From assembly GCF_041893525.1 (NCBI RefSeq), contig NZ_CP169068.1: DNA of 64,000 nucleotides; one strand, written 5' to 3'. The translations under genes were made by a program, and so were the position numbers. Origin of the DNA: Phaeobacter bryozoorum (lineage in GTDB: Bacteria > Pseudomonadota > Alphaproteobacteria > Rhodobacterales > Rhodobacteraceae). Under the pieces are notes generated by a model. It was given only the letters and a program-made list of their open reading frames with translations. It ran no database searches and had not been told where the DNA came from. Below are positions 41,283 to 49,554 of the stretch, in pieces (the stretch's first letter is position 1; each line of letters opens with the position of its first letter).

Positions 41283-42524
41283 TCAACTGAATATGAAATC
41301 CGCTCCCGTGAGGGTGTCGGTGTAGTTGGTCAATTCCACTTCGAACCAATTGGAATAGGAGATGGTGGTGCTGCCGTTATCTTCGACGATGTCGAGCTGG
41401 TCGAGACTGCCGATCCAGAGGCCAGACACGTCAATCACATCTGCGCCACGGCCAAAGTCGGTGATCCGGTTGACGTCATAGGCATCTGCCTGATCAAAGA
41501 CAAAAGTATCCGCACCGGAGCCGCCGGTCAGCGTATCGCTGCCATCGCCGCCGACCAGCGTGTCACGCCCGACCCCGCCCAGCAGTTGATCGTCGCCGGA
41601 TCCGCCATGGAGCAGGTCGTGCCCACGCTTGCCGTGGAGGATGTCGCTATCGCTACCGCCGGAATAGGCATCATCAGTGGTGCCGCCTATCAAGAGATCT
41701 GCACCACTGCCGCCGAACAGCCGGTCTTCGCCCAAGCCCCCGATTATAGTATCGCTACCACCGGCACCGCGCAGGGTATCATCTGCCTCGCGCCCCTGAA
41801 CATGGTCATTACCACCTCTGGCGTTGATCGTGGTGTTCTGGTCGGTGCCGATCACCGTTTCCGCCGCGTTTGTGCTTCGGATGATAATGGGATCACTGCC
41901 ACCGCCGAGGATCTGCCAACCTGCGAAGCTGTCGCTGCTACCATAAACGTGCTGCATCGCCTGAATGTCGAACGAACCCAGCTCCGTTACATATGTAGGG
42001 CTGTGATTGTATGTCATTACCGTGTTTTCAGGCGTGTCGGCGTGGTGGTCCAGCGTCAGCCCGCCATCATGCGAATGCTGCAGGCCAAGGGCATGGCCGA
42101 CCTCATGCAAAAGCGTAACATAACCATAGGTACCCTTGGTCATGATGGCTGTGTCGATGGTCAGGTCACCGCGACCGGTGAAGCCATCCCCGGACATCGC
42201 AATATTGGCCCAGCCGCCCGCCGTGCTACCGGTTGAGCCAAAGGCATTGATCATGCCTCGGCCTTCGACTTCGATGAAACGCACCCCCGAAATATCTTCG
42301 TATTGAGACAGGCTTTCGCGAAACAGATCGCGTTGATCGTCATCAAAGGCCCAATATTCGGTCGCGCCATAGGGGTCGCTCTCAGCCGGATCCGCGAGGC
42401 TACCTGTTTCGGTAAAGCTGTAGGTGATGATGGCCTGCGTTCCCAGATCCGCCGGGGCATTCCAACGGAAGTGGTCGCCGTCGAGGTAGTATAGAAGGGC
42501 TGAATAATCCGAAACTCGGGGCAT
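41283..42524 (-). CDS. Serralysin-like M10 metalloprotease with RTX repeats
   Basis: 413 residues with no signal peptide, as expected for a type I secreted protein. The catalytic zinc site is HEVGHALGLQH (His140, Glu141, His144, His150), with the Met-turn in NTVMTYN (Met170). From about 225 to 340 there are roughly eleven glycine-rich calcium-binding nonapeptides (for example GGSGADLLIGG, GGSGDDQLLGG, GGDGSDTLTGG). The C-terminal region (TDFGRGADVIDVSG) matches the peptidase M10 C-terminal part that carries the secretion signal. No type I secretion genes are next to it. A hairpin covers its translation start. Confidence 0.93.
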   Translation of the reverse strand: MPRVSDYSALLYYLDGDHFRWNAPADLGTQAIITYSFTETGSLADPAESDPYGATEYWAFDDDQRDLFRESLSQYEDISGVRFIEVEGRGMINAFGSTGSTAGGWANIAMSGDGFTGRGDLTIDTAIMTKGTYGYVTLLHEVGHALGLQHSHDGGLTLDHHADTPENTVMTYNHSPTYVTELGSFDIQAMQHVYGSSDSFAGWQILGGGSDPIIIRSTNAAETVIGTDQNTTINARGGNDHVQGREADDTLRGAGGSDTIIGGLGEDRLFGGSGADLLIGGTTDDAYSGGSDSDILHGKRGHDLLHGGSGDDQLLGGVGRDTLVGGDGSDTLTGGSGADTFVFDQADAYDVNRITDFGRGADVIDVSGLWIGSLDQLDIVEDNGSTTISYSNWFEVELTNYTDTLTGADFIFS

Positions 42525-42525
42525 G

Positions 42526-42548
42526 CGACAACTCCACTTGGGTTGTCG
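42526..42548 (-). promoter_or_regulatory. Hairpin holding the ribosome-binding site of the M10 protease
   Basis: On the minus strand CGACAAC-CCAAGTGGA-GTTGTCG forms a perfect seven-pair stem. Its 3' arm ends one base before the ATG, and the GGAG ribosome-binding site spans the loop and the 3' arm. Folding would hide the site from ribosomes. Confidence 0.6.
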
Positions 42549-43030
42549 TCAATCTGGTCAATGAATGTGGCGCTGATGGGCCGATTCTTGGGGAATTTTT
42601 GGGGCGCTCGACGCCGCTACAGATAGAAAGGGAACGAACTGGGCCGGTCGGTACCCCAAGTTTCAGTTCTGTGATGCGCTTGATATTTCTGTTTATTCAG
42701 AGGCTTAACCTGATCGCCCTGGCTCCCTCTCGGATGTCGCTCCTAGGGGCTGCGAAAAATGGCGTTTCGGCGCCAAAGCCTCACATTGTGAACAATAGCA
42801 TTAAATTTGACCGATTCTGATGATTGAGAACTGTCGCGACCGGGGAACAGGAGCGGTCATCGATTGCATCGTCGCCAGCTGGTCTGATCTTGCGTTGTCG
42901 GCGCGTATTTACTGCTGCGCGCATCAAGAATAGCGGTGCTGCCCAGAAATTTCCACAATCCGGGTACATTTCCGCCATTCCAACAGAACAGTTTCCAGAT
43001 TGTAGACAGTCGATGGAAGGGAAAGAGATC
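42549..43030. other. Gene-poor region upstream of the M10 protease
   Basis: About 480 bases without a convincing gene. A 73-codon plus-strand frame (42599-42820) has no ribosome-binding site or family likeness and a composition unlike its neighbours. The protease promoter on the minus strand and the promoter of the small plus-strand gene at 43031 must lie here. I saw short repeats such as GGCGTTTCGGCGCC (42763-42776) but no clear promoter. Confidence 0.5.
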
Positions 43031-43240
43031 ATGGCAAGTCATACAGCGGCCGCTGCGCCGATTGAGCCCACCGTATTGGATCTGGTTCGCGAGGAACGTG
43101 GCAAGGCGTTGAGCCCGCGTGAATGGAAGTTTCGCCTGCGTGGCTATGGTTATGCGATCAAGGATATAGAAGGCGCGCAAGTTCTGACACGTCTGCCCCA
43201 CGGCAAGCCTCTGGGTGTTCTGCCGCCTGAATTCGCCTGA
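43031..43240 (+). CDS. Small conserved-looking protein of unknown function
   Basis: 69 residues from the ATG at 43031 with AAGGGAAAGAG upstream; an ATG at 43013 would add six. After a soft start (MASHTAAAAP) it reads EPTVLDLVREERGKALSPRE, then a basic WKFRLRGYGYAIKDIEGAQV and ends LPHGKPLGVLPPEFA. It has no cysteine or membrane segment and looks like a folded cytoplasmic protein, perhaps nucleic-acid binding from its basic middle. I do not recognise the family. Confidence 0.72.
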   Translation: MASHTAAAAPIEPTVLDLVREERGKALSPREWKFRLRGYGYAIKDIEGAQVLTRLPHGKPLGVLPPEFA

Positions 43241-43274
43241 GCCATCCCTTTCAAGGGACGGTTCCCTTCGGCAG

Positions 43275-43300
43275 GCCCCGCCACGCGCGCTTGGCGGGGC
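43275..43300. other. GC hairpin between converging genes
   Basis: GCCCCGCCA and TGGCGGGGC form a perfect nine-pair stem with an eight-base loop between the small gene and the LOG-family gene. There is no T run on either side, so it may be a weak two-way terminator. Confidence 0.45.
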
Positions 43301-43319
43301 GACGGGGATTCCTGGGTGA

Positions 43320-44168
43320 TCAGCCGTTACGACCGGGCAAGCTGTCACGGGGCGGTGCCGGCTCCCAGTTGTCGATGATGTGAATTGCCTCCTCGGCGGT
43401 TTCCACGAACCGGAACAGGTCAAGATCTTCCTCCGAGATGGTTCCGGCATCCGCCAGAGCGTCCCAGTTGATGATTTTTTCCCAGAACTCACGACCAAAC
43501 AGCAGGAACGGTACGCGTTCCATACGGCCGGTCTGGATCAGCGTCAGGCTTTCGAACATCTCGTCCAGCGTGCCAAAGCCGCCGGGAAACACGGTAATGG
43601 CCCGGGCGCGCATCAGGAAATGCATCTTCCGGATCGCAAAATAGTGGAAGTTAAAGCAGAGTTCCGGCGTGACGAATTCATTTGGTGCCTGCTCATGGGG
43701 CAGCACGATATTCAGCCCGACAGAGGCACCGCCGGCGTCAACTGCGCCGCGATTGCCTGCTTCCATCACCCCAGGTCCGCCGCCGGTCACGATGACATCT
43801 TTCCTGCCACCTGTGGTCATTGATTTCTCGGTCATGAGCTTGGCGAACTTGCGGGCTTCATCATAGAAATGGGACAGGTCCCGAAGCGTCTGCGTGCGCG
43901 CTTGCGCCTTGTCTTTTGGCGCCGGGATACGTGCACCACCAAACATGACGATGGTGCTTTCGATACCATGCTCATCCAGCATCAACTGCGGTTTCAGCAG
44001 CTCAAGCTGCAACCGAACCGGGCGCAGCTCCTCGCGACAGAGAAAATCTTCATCTGCAAAGGCCAGCCGGTATGCCGGAGATTCGGTCTGCGGTGTCGAT
44101 GGCATATGCTCGGCGCGATCCCTGTCAGAATGTGCATCCCGGAATCGGCTATGGCGATCGTCATTCAT
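43320..44168 (-). CDS. LOG-family (TIGR00730) nucleotide phosphoribohydrolase-like protein
   Basis: 282 residues. The catalytic signature PGGFGTLDEMFE and the upstream STIVMFGGARIPAP and VTGGGPGVMEAGNRGA place it in the lysine-decarboxylase-like/LOG family. Members split cytokinin riboside 5'-monophosphate or AMP and other nucleoside monophosphates into base and ribose-5-phosphate; they are not lysine decarboxylases. The N-terminal 60 residues form an extension (SRFRDAHSDRDRAEHMPS and on) seen in the larger bacterial type. It diverges from the threonine dehydratase gene. Confidence 0.92.
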   Translation of the reverse strand: MNDDRHSRFRDAHSDRDRAEHMPSTPQTESPAYRLAFADEDFLCREELRPVRLQLELLKPQLMLDEHGIESTIVMFGGARIPAPKDKAQARTQTLRDLSHFYDEARKFAKLMTEKSMTTGGRKDVIVTGGGPGVMEAGNRGAVDAGGASVGLNIVLPHEQAPNEFVTPELCFNFHYFAIRKMHFLMRARAITVFPGGFGTLDEMFESLTLIQTGRMERVPFLLFGREFWEKIINWDALADAGTISEEDLDLFRFVETAEEAIHIIDNWEPAPPRDSLPGRNG

Positions 44169-44362
44169 TGCAAACCTGCTATGTTATTTCAAAAAAATAC
44201 GGAGTTCTATTTCTACCGCTTTGGCGGGCGTGACGCTAGCCCGGATCCATCGCCTTGATATGAAGGTGATCCGGGGTGAAGCCCATCGAAGATGCAAGGA
44301 GGGCTTGCACAAGCTGGCACAGGGCTTACGGTCAGCGCGCCGACGGGAAAAGAGGACTGCTC

Positions 44363-45298
44363 ATGCATTGGACACAAGATATTGGCGCCGCTGAAACGCG
44401 GATCCGCCCTTATATTCAACGCACACCGATATTGGAAACCGTTGGCTTCGGCTTCGACCATCCGATCATGATGAAGCTGGAGCATATGCAGCACACCGGC
44501 AGCTTCAAGGCGCGTGGTGCCTTCAACACGCTTTTGGGCGGATCGGTGCCGGAGGCTGGGCTGGTGGCTGCATCCGGCGGCAATCATGGCGCGGCGGTCG
44601 CCTACGCTGCCAAGAGGCTCGGCTTTCGCGCGCGTGTATATGTTCCGGAAATGGCTGGCCCGGCAAAGATCGCATTGATCAGAGCCTGCGGCGCGGATCT
44701 CGAGGTTGTTCCGGGCGCCTATGCCAATGCCCTTGAGAAAGCGCAGGCCTACGAGCAGCGGACTGGTGCAATGCAGGTCCATGCCTATGACGCACCGGCA
44801 ACGGTTATCGGGCAGGGCACCTGCTTTGCGGAATGGGACGCACAGGGGCTCGTGGCTGACACGCTATTGATTGCGGTGGGCGGAGGCGGGCTGATAGCGG
44901 GCGCCATGGCCTGGTACGGCGGATCGAAGAAGATCGTGGCGGTTGAGCCGGAAACCAGTTCGGCCTTAAATAGCGCGCTTGCCGCCGGCAAGCCCGTCGA
45001 TGTTGAGGTTTCAGGCGTGGCTGCAAATGCTCTCGGCGCGCGGCGGATCGGCAATATCTGCTACGAGCTGGCTGAGGCTCAATCACATGCGGTGACCTCG
45101 GTGACGGTGCCCGACGATGCAATCACCGCGGCCCAGACGGCGCTGTGGCAGGAACGCCGCCTGCTGGTGGAGCCGGCAGGGGCAACCGCATTGGCTGCTC
45201 TGACCAGCGGCATCTACCAGCCGGCAGCAGGTGAGCGGGTTGCGGTGCTGCTCTGCGGTGGCAATATCGCCAATGATCCAGTTGGAGGCACCTCATGA
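44363..45298 (+). CDS. PLP-dependent threonine/serine dehydratase
   Basis: 311 residues from the ATG at 44363 with AGAGG upstream; an in-frame start at 44276 gives an Arg-rich leader unlike the family. The PLP lysine is in HTGSFKARGAFN, ASGGNHGAAVAYAA binds the substrate carboxylate, and GGGGLIAGAM binds the PLP phosphate. It lacks the C-terminal regulatory domain of biosynthetic IlvA, so is a catabolic-type or serine/threonine dehydratase making 2-oxobutyrate or pyruvate and ammonia. A racemase or hydroxyaspartate dehydratase of the same fold is possible. A GntR gene follows. Confidence 0.88.
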   Translation: MHWTQDIGAAETRIRPYIQRTPILETVGFGFDHPIMMKLEHMQHTGSFKARGAFNTLLGGSVPEAGLVAASGGNHGAAVAYAAKRLGFRARVYVPEMAGPAKIALIRACGADLEVVPGAYANALEKAQAYEQRTGAMQVHAYDAPATVIGQGTCFAEWDAQGLVADTLLIAVGGGGLIAGAMAWYGGSKKIVAVEPETSSALNSALAAGKPVDVEVSGVAANALGARRIGNICYELAEAQSHAVTSVTVPDDAITAAQTALWQERRLLVEPAGATALAALTSGIYQPAAGERVAVLLCGGNIANDPVGGTS

Positions 45299-45356
45299 TC
45301 CTGCATAGCGCTGGGCCGGGATCTGTGATCGAGCCCCGACGTCGGAGCGACGCTGC

Positions 45357-45956
45357 ATGAGCGCTACGATCTCCGACCGAATTTACCACGCGCTGAGCGA
45401 ACGGATCGTGACCGGCGCTCTGCCTGCCGGCGAAAAGCTGCGTCAGGACCATATTGCACGCGAGTTCAACGCCAGCCACGTTCCGGTGCGCGAGGCCCTG
45501 TTGCGACTGGAGGCGCACGGACTTGCCCAGTCGATTCCACGGCGTGGCATGCGGGTGACAGCATTGGACCCTTCGGAAATACGCGAAGTCATCGAAATGC
45601 GCGTCTCGCTGGAGCTGTTGGCCTTGCAAAACGCCTTTGCCCATCTGGGACCCTCGGAGCTGGAAGCGGCAGACACCGCAAGACTCGCCTGCGATGCCGC
45701 AACAGACATGGCCGATTGGGAGCAAAAGAACCGCGCCTTTCACCGGGTCATCTTGTCGCCCTGTGCAATGCCGCGTTTGTTGGCGACAATTGACGACCTG
45801 CATATTGCCTCGGCCCGTCATCTTTTTGCCAATTGGAAACACCGCTGGAGCCAACGTGTCGACACCGATCATGCGCTGATCGTGCAGGCCATGCGACGTC
45901 GGGATGTAACCACCGCCTGCGATATTCTACGCCGCCATCTGCGGCGGGTCCGCTAG
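45357..45956 (+). CDS. GntR-family regulator (FCD type)
   Basis: 199 residues. The N-terminal winged helix is RIYHALSERIVTGALPAGEK, QDHIAREFNASHVPVREALL and RLEAHGLAQSIPRRGMRV. The FCD ligand domain follows, with EIREVIEMRVSLELLAL and QKNRAFHRVILSPC. It lies 58 bases after the dehydratase gene in the same direction and probably controls it, with an amino acid or oxoacid as ligand. It is shorter than the polyamine GntR protein and not a copy of it. Confidence 0.9.
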   Translation: MSATISDRIYHALSERIVTGALPAGEKLRQDHIAREFNASHVPVREALLRLEAHGLAQSIPRRGMRVTALDPSEIREVIEMRVSLELLALQNAFAHLGPSELEAADTARLACDAATDMADWEQKNRAFHRVILSPCAMPRLLATIDDLHIASARHLFANWKHRWSQRVDTDHALIVQAMRRRDVTTACDILRRHLRRVR

Positions 45957-46080
45957 AACCACGCCGCTGCCGCCACGATTGGCCGCTGCGGGTGGGGATA
46001 TTGACGCAATCCGCACATGACCCCGGAGTAAAATGAGGTTATGTAGCGGCGAAACCAACCACACGCCGGAGAAACCCCAG

Positions 46081-46908
46081 ATGTCCAACGCCCAGCTGGA
46101 AACCGCAATCGAGGCCGCTTGGGAGGCCCGTGACACCATCACATCCGCCACCACAGGTGAGCAGCGCGAGGCTATCGAAGACACGTTGAACGCCCTGGAT
46201 TCGGGTAAACTGCGCGTGGCCGAGCGCCAGGACAACGGGGATTGGCATGTCAATCAATGGGCCAAGAAAGCCGTTCTTCTGGGCTTCCGCATCAAGGATA
46301 TGGAAGAGCAATCCGGCGGCCCCCAGGGTTCTGGGTGGTGGGACAAGGTCGATAGCAAGTTCAAAGGGTGGCGCGCATCCGAATGGAAAGAGGCGGGATT
46401 CCGGGCCGTTCCCAACTGCGTTGTTCGCAAATCGGCCTATATCGCCCCCGGCGTGGTCCTGATGCCATCCTTCGTGAACCTTGGTGCCTATGTCGACGAA
46501 GGCACGATGGTCGACACCTGGGCAACCGTTGGCTCCTGCGCTCAGATCGGCAAGAATGTGCATCTTTCCGGTGGTGTCGGTATTGGCGGTGTGTTGGAGC
46601 CGATGCAGGCAGGCCCGACCATCATTGAAGACAATTGCTTTATTGGCGCGCGCTCCGAAGTGGTTGAAGGCTGCATCGTGCGTGAAGGATCTGTCCTTGG
46701 AATGGGTGTGTTCATCGGCCAATCTACCAAGATCGTGGACCGCGAGACCGGTGAAGTCATGTATGGCGAAGTGCCGCCTTATTCGGTGGTGGTCGCCGGC
46801 TCCATGCCCTCAAAAAATGGCGTCAACCTCTACTGTGCGGTGATCGTGAAACGGGTAGACGAAAGAACCCGATCCAAGACCGGGATCAACGAGCTGCTGC
46901 GCGACTGA
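46081..46908 (+). CDS. dapD: Tetrahydrodipicolinate N-succinyltransferase
   Basis: 275 residues from the ATG at 46081, preceded by CGGAG, which gives the usual length. DapD adds succinyl from succinyl-CoA to tetrahydrodipicolinate in lysine and diaminopimelate synthesis. The helical N-terminal domain is followed by a left-handed beta helix of hexapeptide repeats (SAYIAPGVVLMPSFVNLGAY, DTWATVGSCAQIGKNVHLSG, GARSEVVEGCIVREGSVLGM). It acts as a trimer. The partner dapE is at 59221, after the hut locus and several others. A clear terminator follows. Confidence 0.98.
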   Translation: MSNAQLETAIEAAWEARDTITSATTGEQREAIEDTLNALDSGKLRVAERQDNGDWHVNQWAKKAVLLGFRIKDMEEQSGGPQGSGWWDKVDSKFKGWRASEWKEAGFRAVPNCVVRKSAYIAPGVVLMPSFVNLGAYVDEGTMVDTWATVGSCAQIGKNVHLSGGVGIGGVLEPMQAGPTIIEDNCFIGARSEVVEGCIVREGSVLGMGVFIGQSTKIVDRETGEVMYGEVPPYSVVVAGSMPSKNGVNLYCAVIVKRVDERTRSKTGINELLRD

Positions 46909-46935
46909 TCCCATCCCTGCAGTTCGAGCTCATGG

Positions 46936-46960
46936 AACGCGCCCCACAGGGCGCGTTTTT
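46936..46960 (+). terminator. Rho-independent terminator after dapD
   Basis: ACGCGCCC and GGGCGCGT form an eight-pair stem with a short CACA-type loop, followed by TTTTTATTT, 28 bases after the dapD stop. Confidence 0.9.
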
Positions 46961-46971
46961 ATTTGTGCTAA

Positions 46972-47091
46972 TCGCCGGGGCCTTGCCCCGGATCCCAGAG
47001 TATTTTTGGAAAGATGACAGGTAGGCCGAGCTGTCACTTTTCTCGAAATACTCCGGGGTGAGGCCGTTAGGCCGAGGGGCAGAGCCCCATT
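46972..47091. repeat. Inverted pair of Roseobacter-type intergenic repeats after hutU
   Basis: The left copy reads GCCGGGGCCTTGCCCCGG, then CAGAGTATTTTTGGAAAGATG. The right copy, on the other strand, reads GGGGCTCTGCCCC, a GGCCTAACGGCC hairpin, then ACCCCGGAGTATTTCGAG. The centre holds TGACAG-N10-CTGTCA. The skeleton matches the single copy after tdh at 30735. The pair lies between the dapD terminator and the hutU stop. Confidence 0.75.
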
Positions 47092-47095
47092 GGCG

Positions 47096-48775
47096 TTAGA
47101 GGATACCGGGCAGGTTCAGCCCGTGTTCGCGCGCGCAGTCCTTGGCAATGTCATAGCCTGCATCCGCATGGCGCATGACGCCGGTGGCCGGGTCGTTCCA
47201 CAGCACGCGGCCGATGCGGCGGTCGGCGTCCTCGGTGCCGTCGCAGCAGATGACCACGCCGGAATGCTGCGAGAAGCCCATGCCAACGCCGCCGCCGTGG
47301 TGCAGCGACACCCAGGTCGCACCGGAGGCGGTGTTCAACAGCGCGTTCAGCAGCGGCCAGTCGGACACCGCGTCGGAGCCGTCCATCATCGCCTCGGTCT
47401 CGCGGTTCGGGGAGGCCACGGAACCCGAATCCAGATGGTCGCGGCCAATGACCACCGGCGCCTTCAGCTCGCCGTTGCGGACCATCTCGTTGAAGGAAAG
47501 GCCCGCCTTGTGGCGGTCGCCGAGGCCGATCCAGCAGATCCGCGCGGGCAGGCCCTGGAACGCGATGCGCTCCTGCGCCATGTCCAGCCAGCGGTGCAGT
47601 CCCTCGTTCTCCGGGAACAGCTCCTTCATCTTGGCGTCGGTCTTGCGGATATCCTCCGGATCGCCCGAGAGTGCGGCCCAGCGGAACGGGCCGATGCCGC
47701 GGCAGAACAGCGGGCGGATGTAGGCGGGCACGAAGCCGGGGAAGTCAAAGGCGTTTTCCAGCCCCTCCTCCAGCGCCATCTGGCGGATGTTGTTGCCGTA
47801 ATCCACCGTCGGCACGCCCATCGCGTGGAAATCGCACATCGCCTTCACCTGCACGCGCATGCTGGCACGGGCGGCCATTTCCACCGCTTTCGGCTCCGAT
47901 ACCCGGCGCTCCTTCCACTCGCCCATGGTCCAGCCCAGCGGCAGGTAGCCGTTGACCGGGTCATGGGCAGAGGTCTGGTCGGTCACGATATCGGGGCGGA
48001 TGCCGCCTGCCTTGGCGCGCTCCACCAGCTCCGGGAAGATCTCTGCCGCGTTGCCCAGAAGGCCCACGGATTTCGCTTCGCCCGCCGCGGTCCAGCGCTC
48101 GATCATCTCCAGCGCCTCGTCCAGGGTTTCGGCCTTTTCGTCCAGGTATTTGGTGCGCAGGCGGAAGTCGATCGAGTCCGGGTTGCACTCCACCGCGAGG
48201 CAGCAGGCGCCGGCGAAGACAGCGGCCAGCGGCTGGGCGCCGCCCATGCCGCCGAGGCCGCCGGTCAGGATCCATTTGCCCTTGAGGTCGCCGCCATAAT
48301 GCTGGCGGCCGGCCTCGGCAAAGGTCTCGTAAGTGCCCTGCACGATGCCCTGCGTGCCGATATAGATCCAGGAGCCGGCCGTCATCTGGCCGTACATCAT
48401 CAGACCCTTCTTATCGAGCTCGTTGAAATGGTCCCAGTTGGCCCAATGCGGCACCAGGTTGGAGTTGGCGATCAGCACCCGCGGCGCGTCCTTGTGGGTC
48501 TGGAACACGCCCACCGGCTTGCCGGACTGCACCATCAGGGTCTGGTCTTCCTCCAGGTTCTTCAGGGTCTCGACGATCATGTCGAAATCCTTCCAGGTGC
48601 GCGCGGCGCGGCCGATGCCGCCGTAGACCACCAGCTCATGCGGGTTTTCGGCCACGTCTGGATGCAGGTTGTTCATCATCATCCGCATCGGCGCCTCAGT
48701 CATCCAGGACTTGGCGGTGATTTCCGGGCCGGTGGGCGGGAAGATGTCGCGGGTGTTCTTGCGGGGATCGCTCAT
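47096..48775 (-). CDS. hutU: Urocanate hydratase
   Basis: 559 residues from the ATG at 48775, overlapping the hutG stop by four bases; the frame stays open upstream only because it lies opposite hutG bases. It adds water to urocanate to form 4-imidazolone-5-propionate with tightly bound NAD. NNLHPDVAENPHELVVYGG, the NAD-binding TGGLGGMGGAQPLA, and DQTSAHDPVNGYLP are family signs, as is FPGFVPAYIRPLFCRGIGPF with the catalytic cysteine. It is the last gene of hutIHGU. Confidence 0.99.
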   Translation of the reverse strand: MSDPRKNTRDIFPPTGPEITAKSWMTEAPMRMMMNNLHPDVAENPHELVVYGGIGRAARTWKDFDMIVETLKNLEEDQTLMVQSGKPVGVFQTHKDAPRVLIANSNLVPHWANWDHFNELDKKGLMMYGQMTAGSWIYIGTQGIVQGTYETFAEAGRQHYGGDLKGKWILTGGLGGMGGAQPLAAVFAGACCLAVECNPDSIDFRLRTKYLDEKAETLDEALEMIERWTAAGEAKSVGLLGNAAEIFPELVERAKAGGIRPDIVTDQTSAHDPVNGYLPLGWTMGEWKERRVSEPKAVEMAARASMRVQVKAMCDFHAMGVPTVDYGNNIRQMALEEGLENAFDFPGFVPAYIRPLFCRGIGPFRWAALSGDPEDIRKTDAKMKELFPENEGLHRWLDMAQERIAFQGLPARICWIGLGDRHKAGLSFNEMVRNGELKAPVVIGRDHLDSGSVASPNRETEAMMDGSDAVSDWPLLNALLNTASGATWVSLHHGGGVGMGFSQHSGVVICCDGTEDADRRIGRVLWNDPATGVMRHADAGYDIAKDCAREHGLNLPGIL

Positions 48776-49554
48776 GCGGGCCTCCAGGTCTGAAGATCGG
48801 TGAGAATTTTGGTGAGATGGGCGCGCAGCTGTTCCGCGCGCTCCGGCAGGTAGGTCCAGGGCGGGCTTTCCTGGCAGTAGGTGGCCTGCGCCAGCTCCAT
48901 CTGGATCGCGTGCAGGCCTTCGGCGGGGCGGCCATAGTGGCGGGTGGTCCAGCCGCCCTTGAAGCGCCCGTTCAGAGTGGAGGTATAACCCTCCGCCGCC
49001 TCGCAACGGGCCACGGTGAGGGCTTCGATAGACGGATCGCAGGTTTCGCCCATGTTGGTGCCGACGTTGAAATCCGGCAGGCGGCCCTCGAACAGGAAAG
49101 GAATATCGCCGCGGATCGAATGGCAGTCATAAAGGATCGCAAAACCGTGGATCGCCTTTACCCGCTCCAGCTCTGCCATCAGCGCCGCGTGATAGGGCGC
49201 GTGATAGGCGTCGCGGCGGCGCGCGATTTCCGCCTCACCCGGCTCCTTGCCCTCTTGCCAGATCGGCAGCCCGTCAAAATCCGTGAGCGGCACCAGAGTG
49301 GTGGTGTTTTGCCCGGGATAGAGACTGATACCACCCGGATCGCGGTTCACGTCGATCACATAGCGGTGGCTTGGCGTACGGACGGTTGTGATGTCCTCTG
49401 CCAGCCCGGCATAGAGGTCATGGATATGCCAGTCTGTATCCGCTAGCGCCTTGCCCGTCTCGTTCAGACACTCCCAGATTTCCGCTGGCACATCGGTGCC
49501 GGTGTGGGGCAAGCCTAGTACCAGCGGCGAGCTGCCTTGGGTCACTTCGATCAT
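48772..49554 (-). CDS. hutG: N-formylglutamate deformylase
   Basis: 260 residues. It hydrolyses N-formylglutamate to glutamate and formate, the last step of the five-step route used with HutF. The FGase fold starts VLGLPHTGTDVPAEI with a metal-binding His, then YVIDVNRDPGGISLYPG, FAILYDCHSIRGDIPFLFEG and KGGWTTRHYGRPAEGLHAIQ. Four-base overlaps with hutH before it and hutU after it show tight coupling. Confidence 0.96.
   Translation of the reverse strand: MIEVTQGSSPLVLGLPHTGTDVPAEIWECLNETGKALADTDWHIHDLYAGLAEDITTVRTPSHRYVIDVNRDPGGISLYPGQNTTTLVPLTDFDGLPIWQEGKEPGEAEIARRRDAYHAPYHAALMAELERVKAIHGFAILYDCHSIRGDIPFLFEGRLPDFNVGTNMGETCDPSIEALTVARCEAAEGYTSTLNGRFKGGWTTRHYGRPAEGLHAIQMELAQATYCQESPPWTYLPERAEQLRAHLTKILTDLQTWRPA

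Noticed and set aside
42599..42820. 73-codon frame in the gap upstream of the M10 protease
   Set aside because: No ribosome-binding site, odd composition and no recognisable family.
47090..48793. Long open frame on the plus strand opposite hutU
   Set aside because: Antisense open frame in GC-rich DNA; hutU on the other strand is certain.
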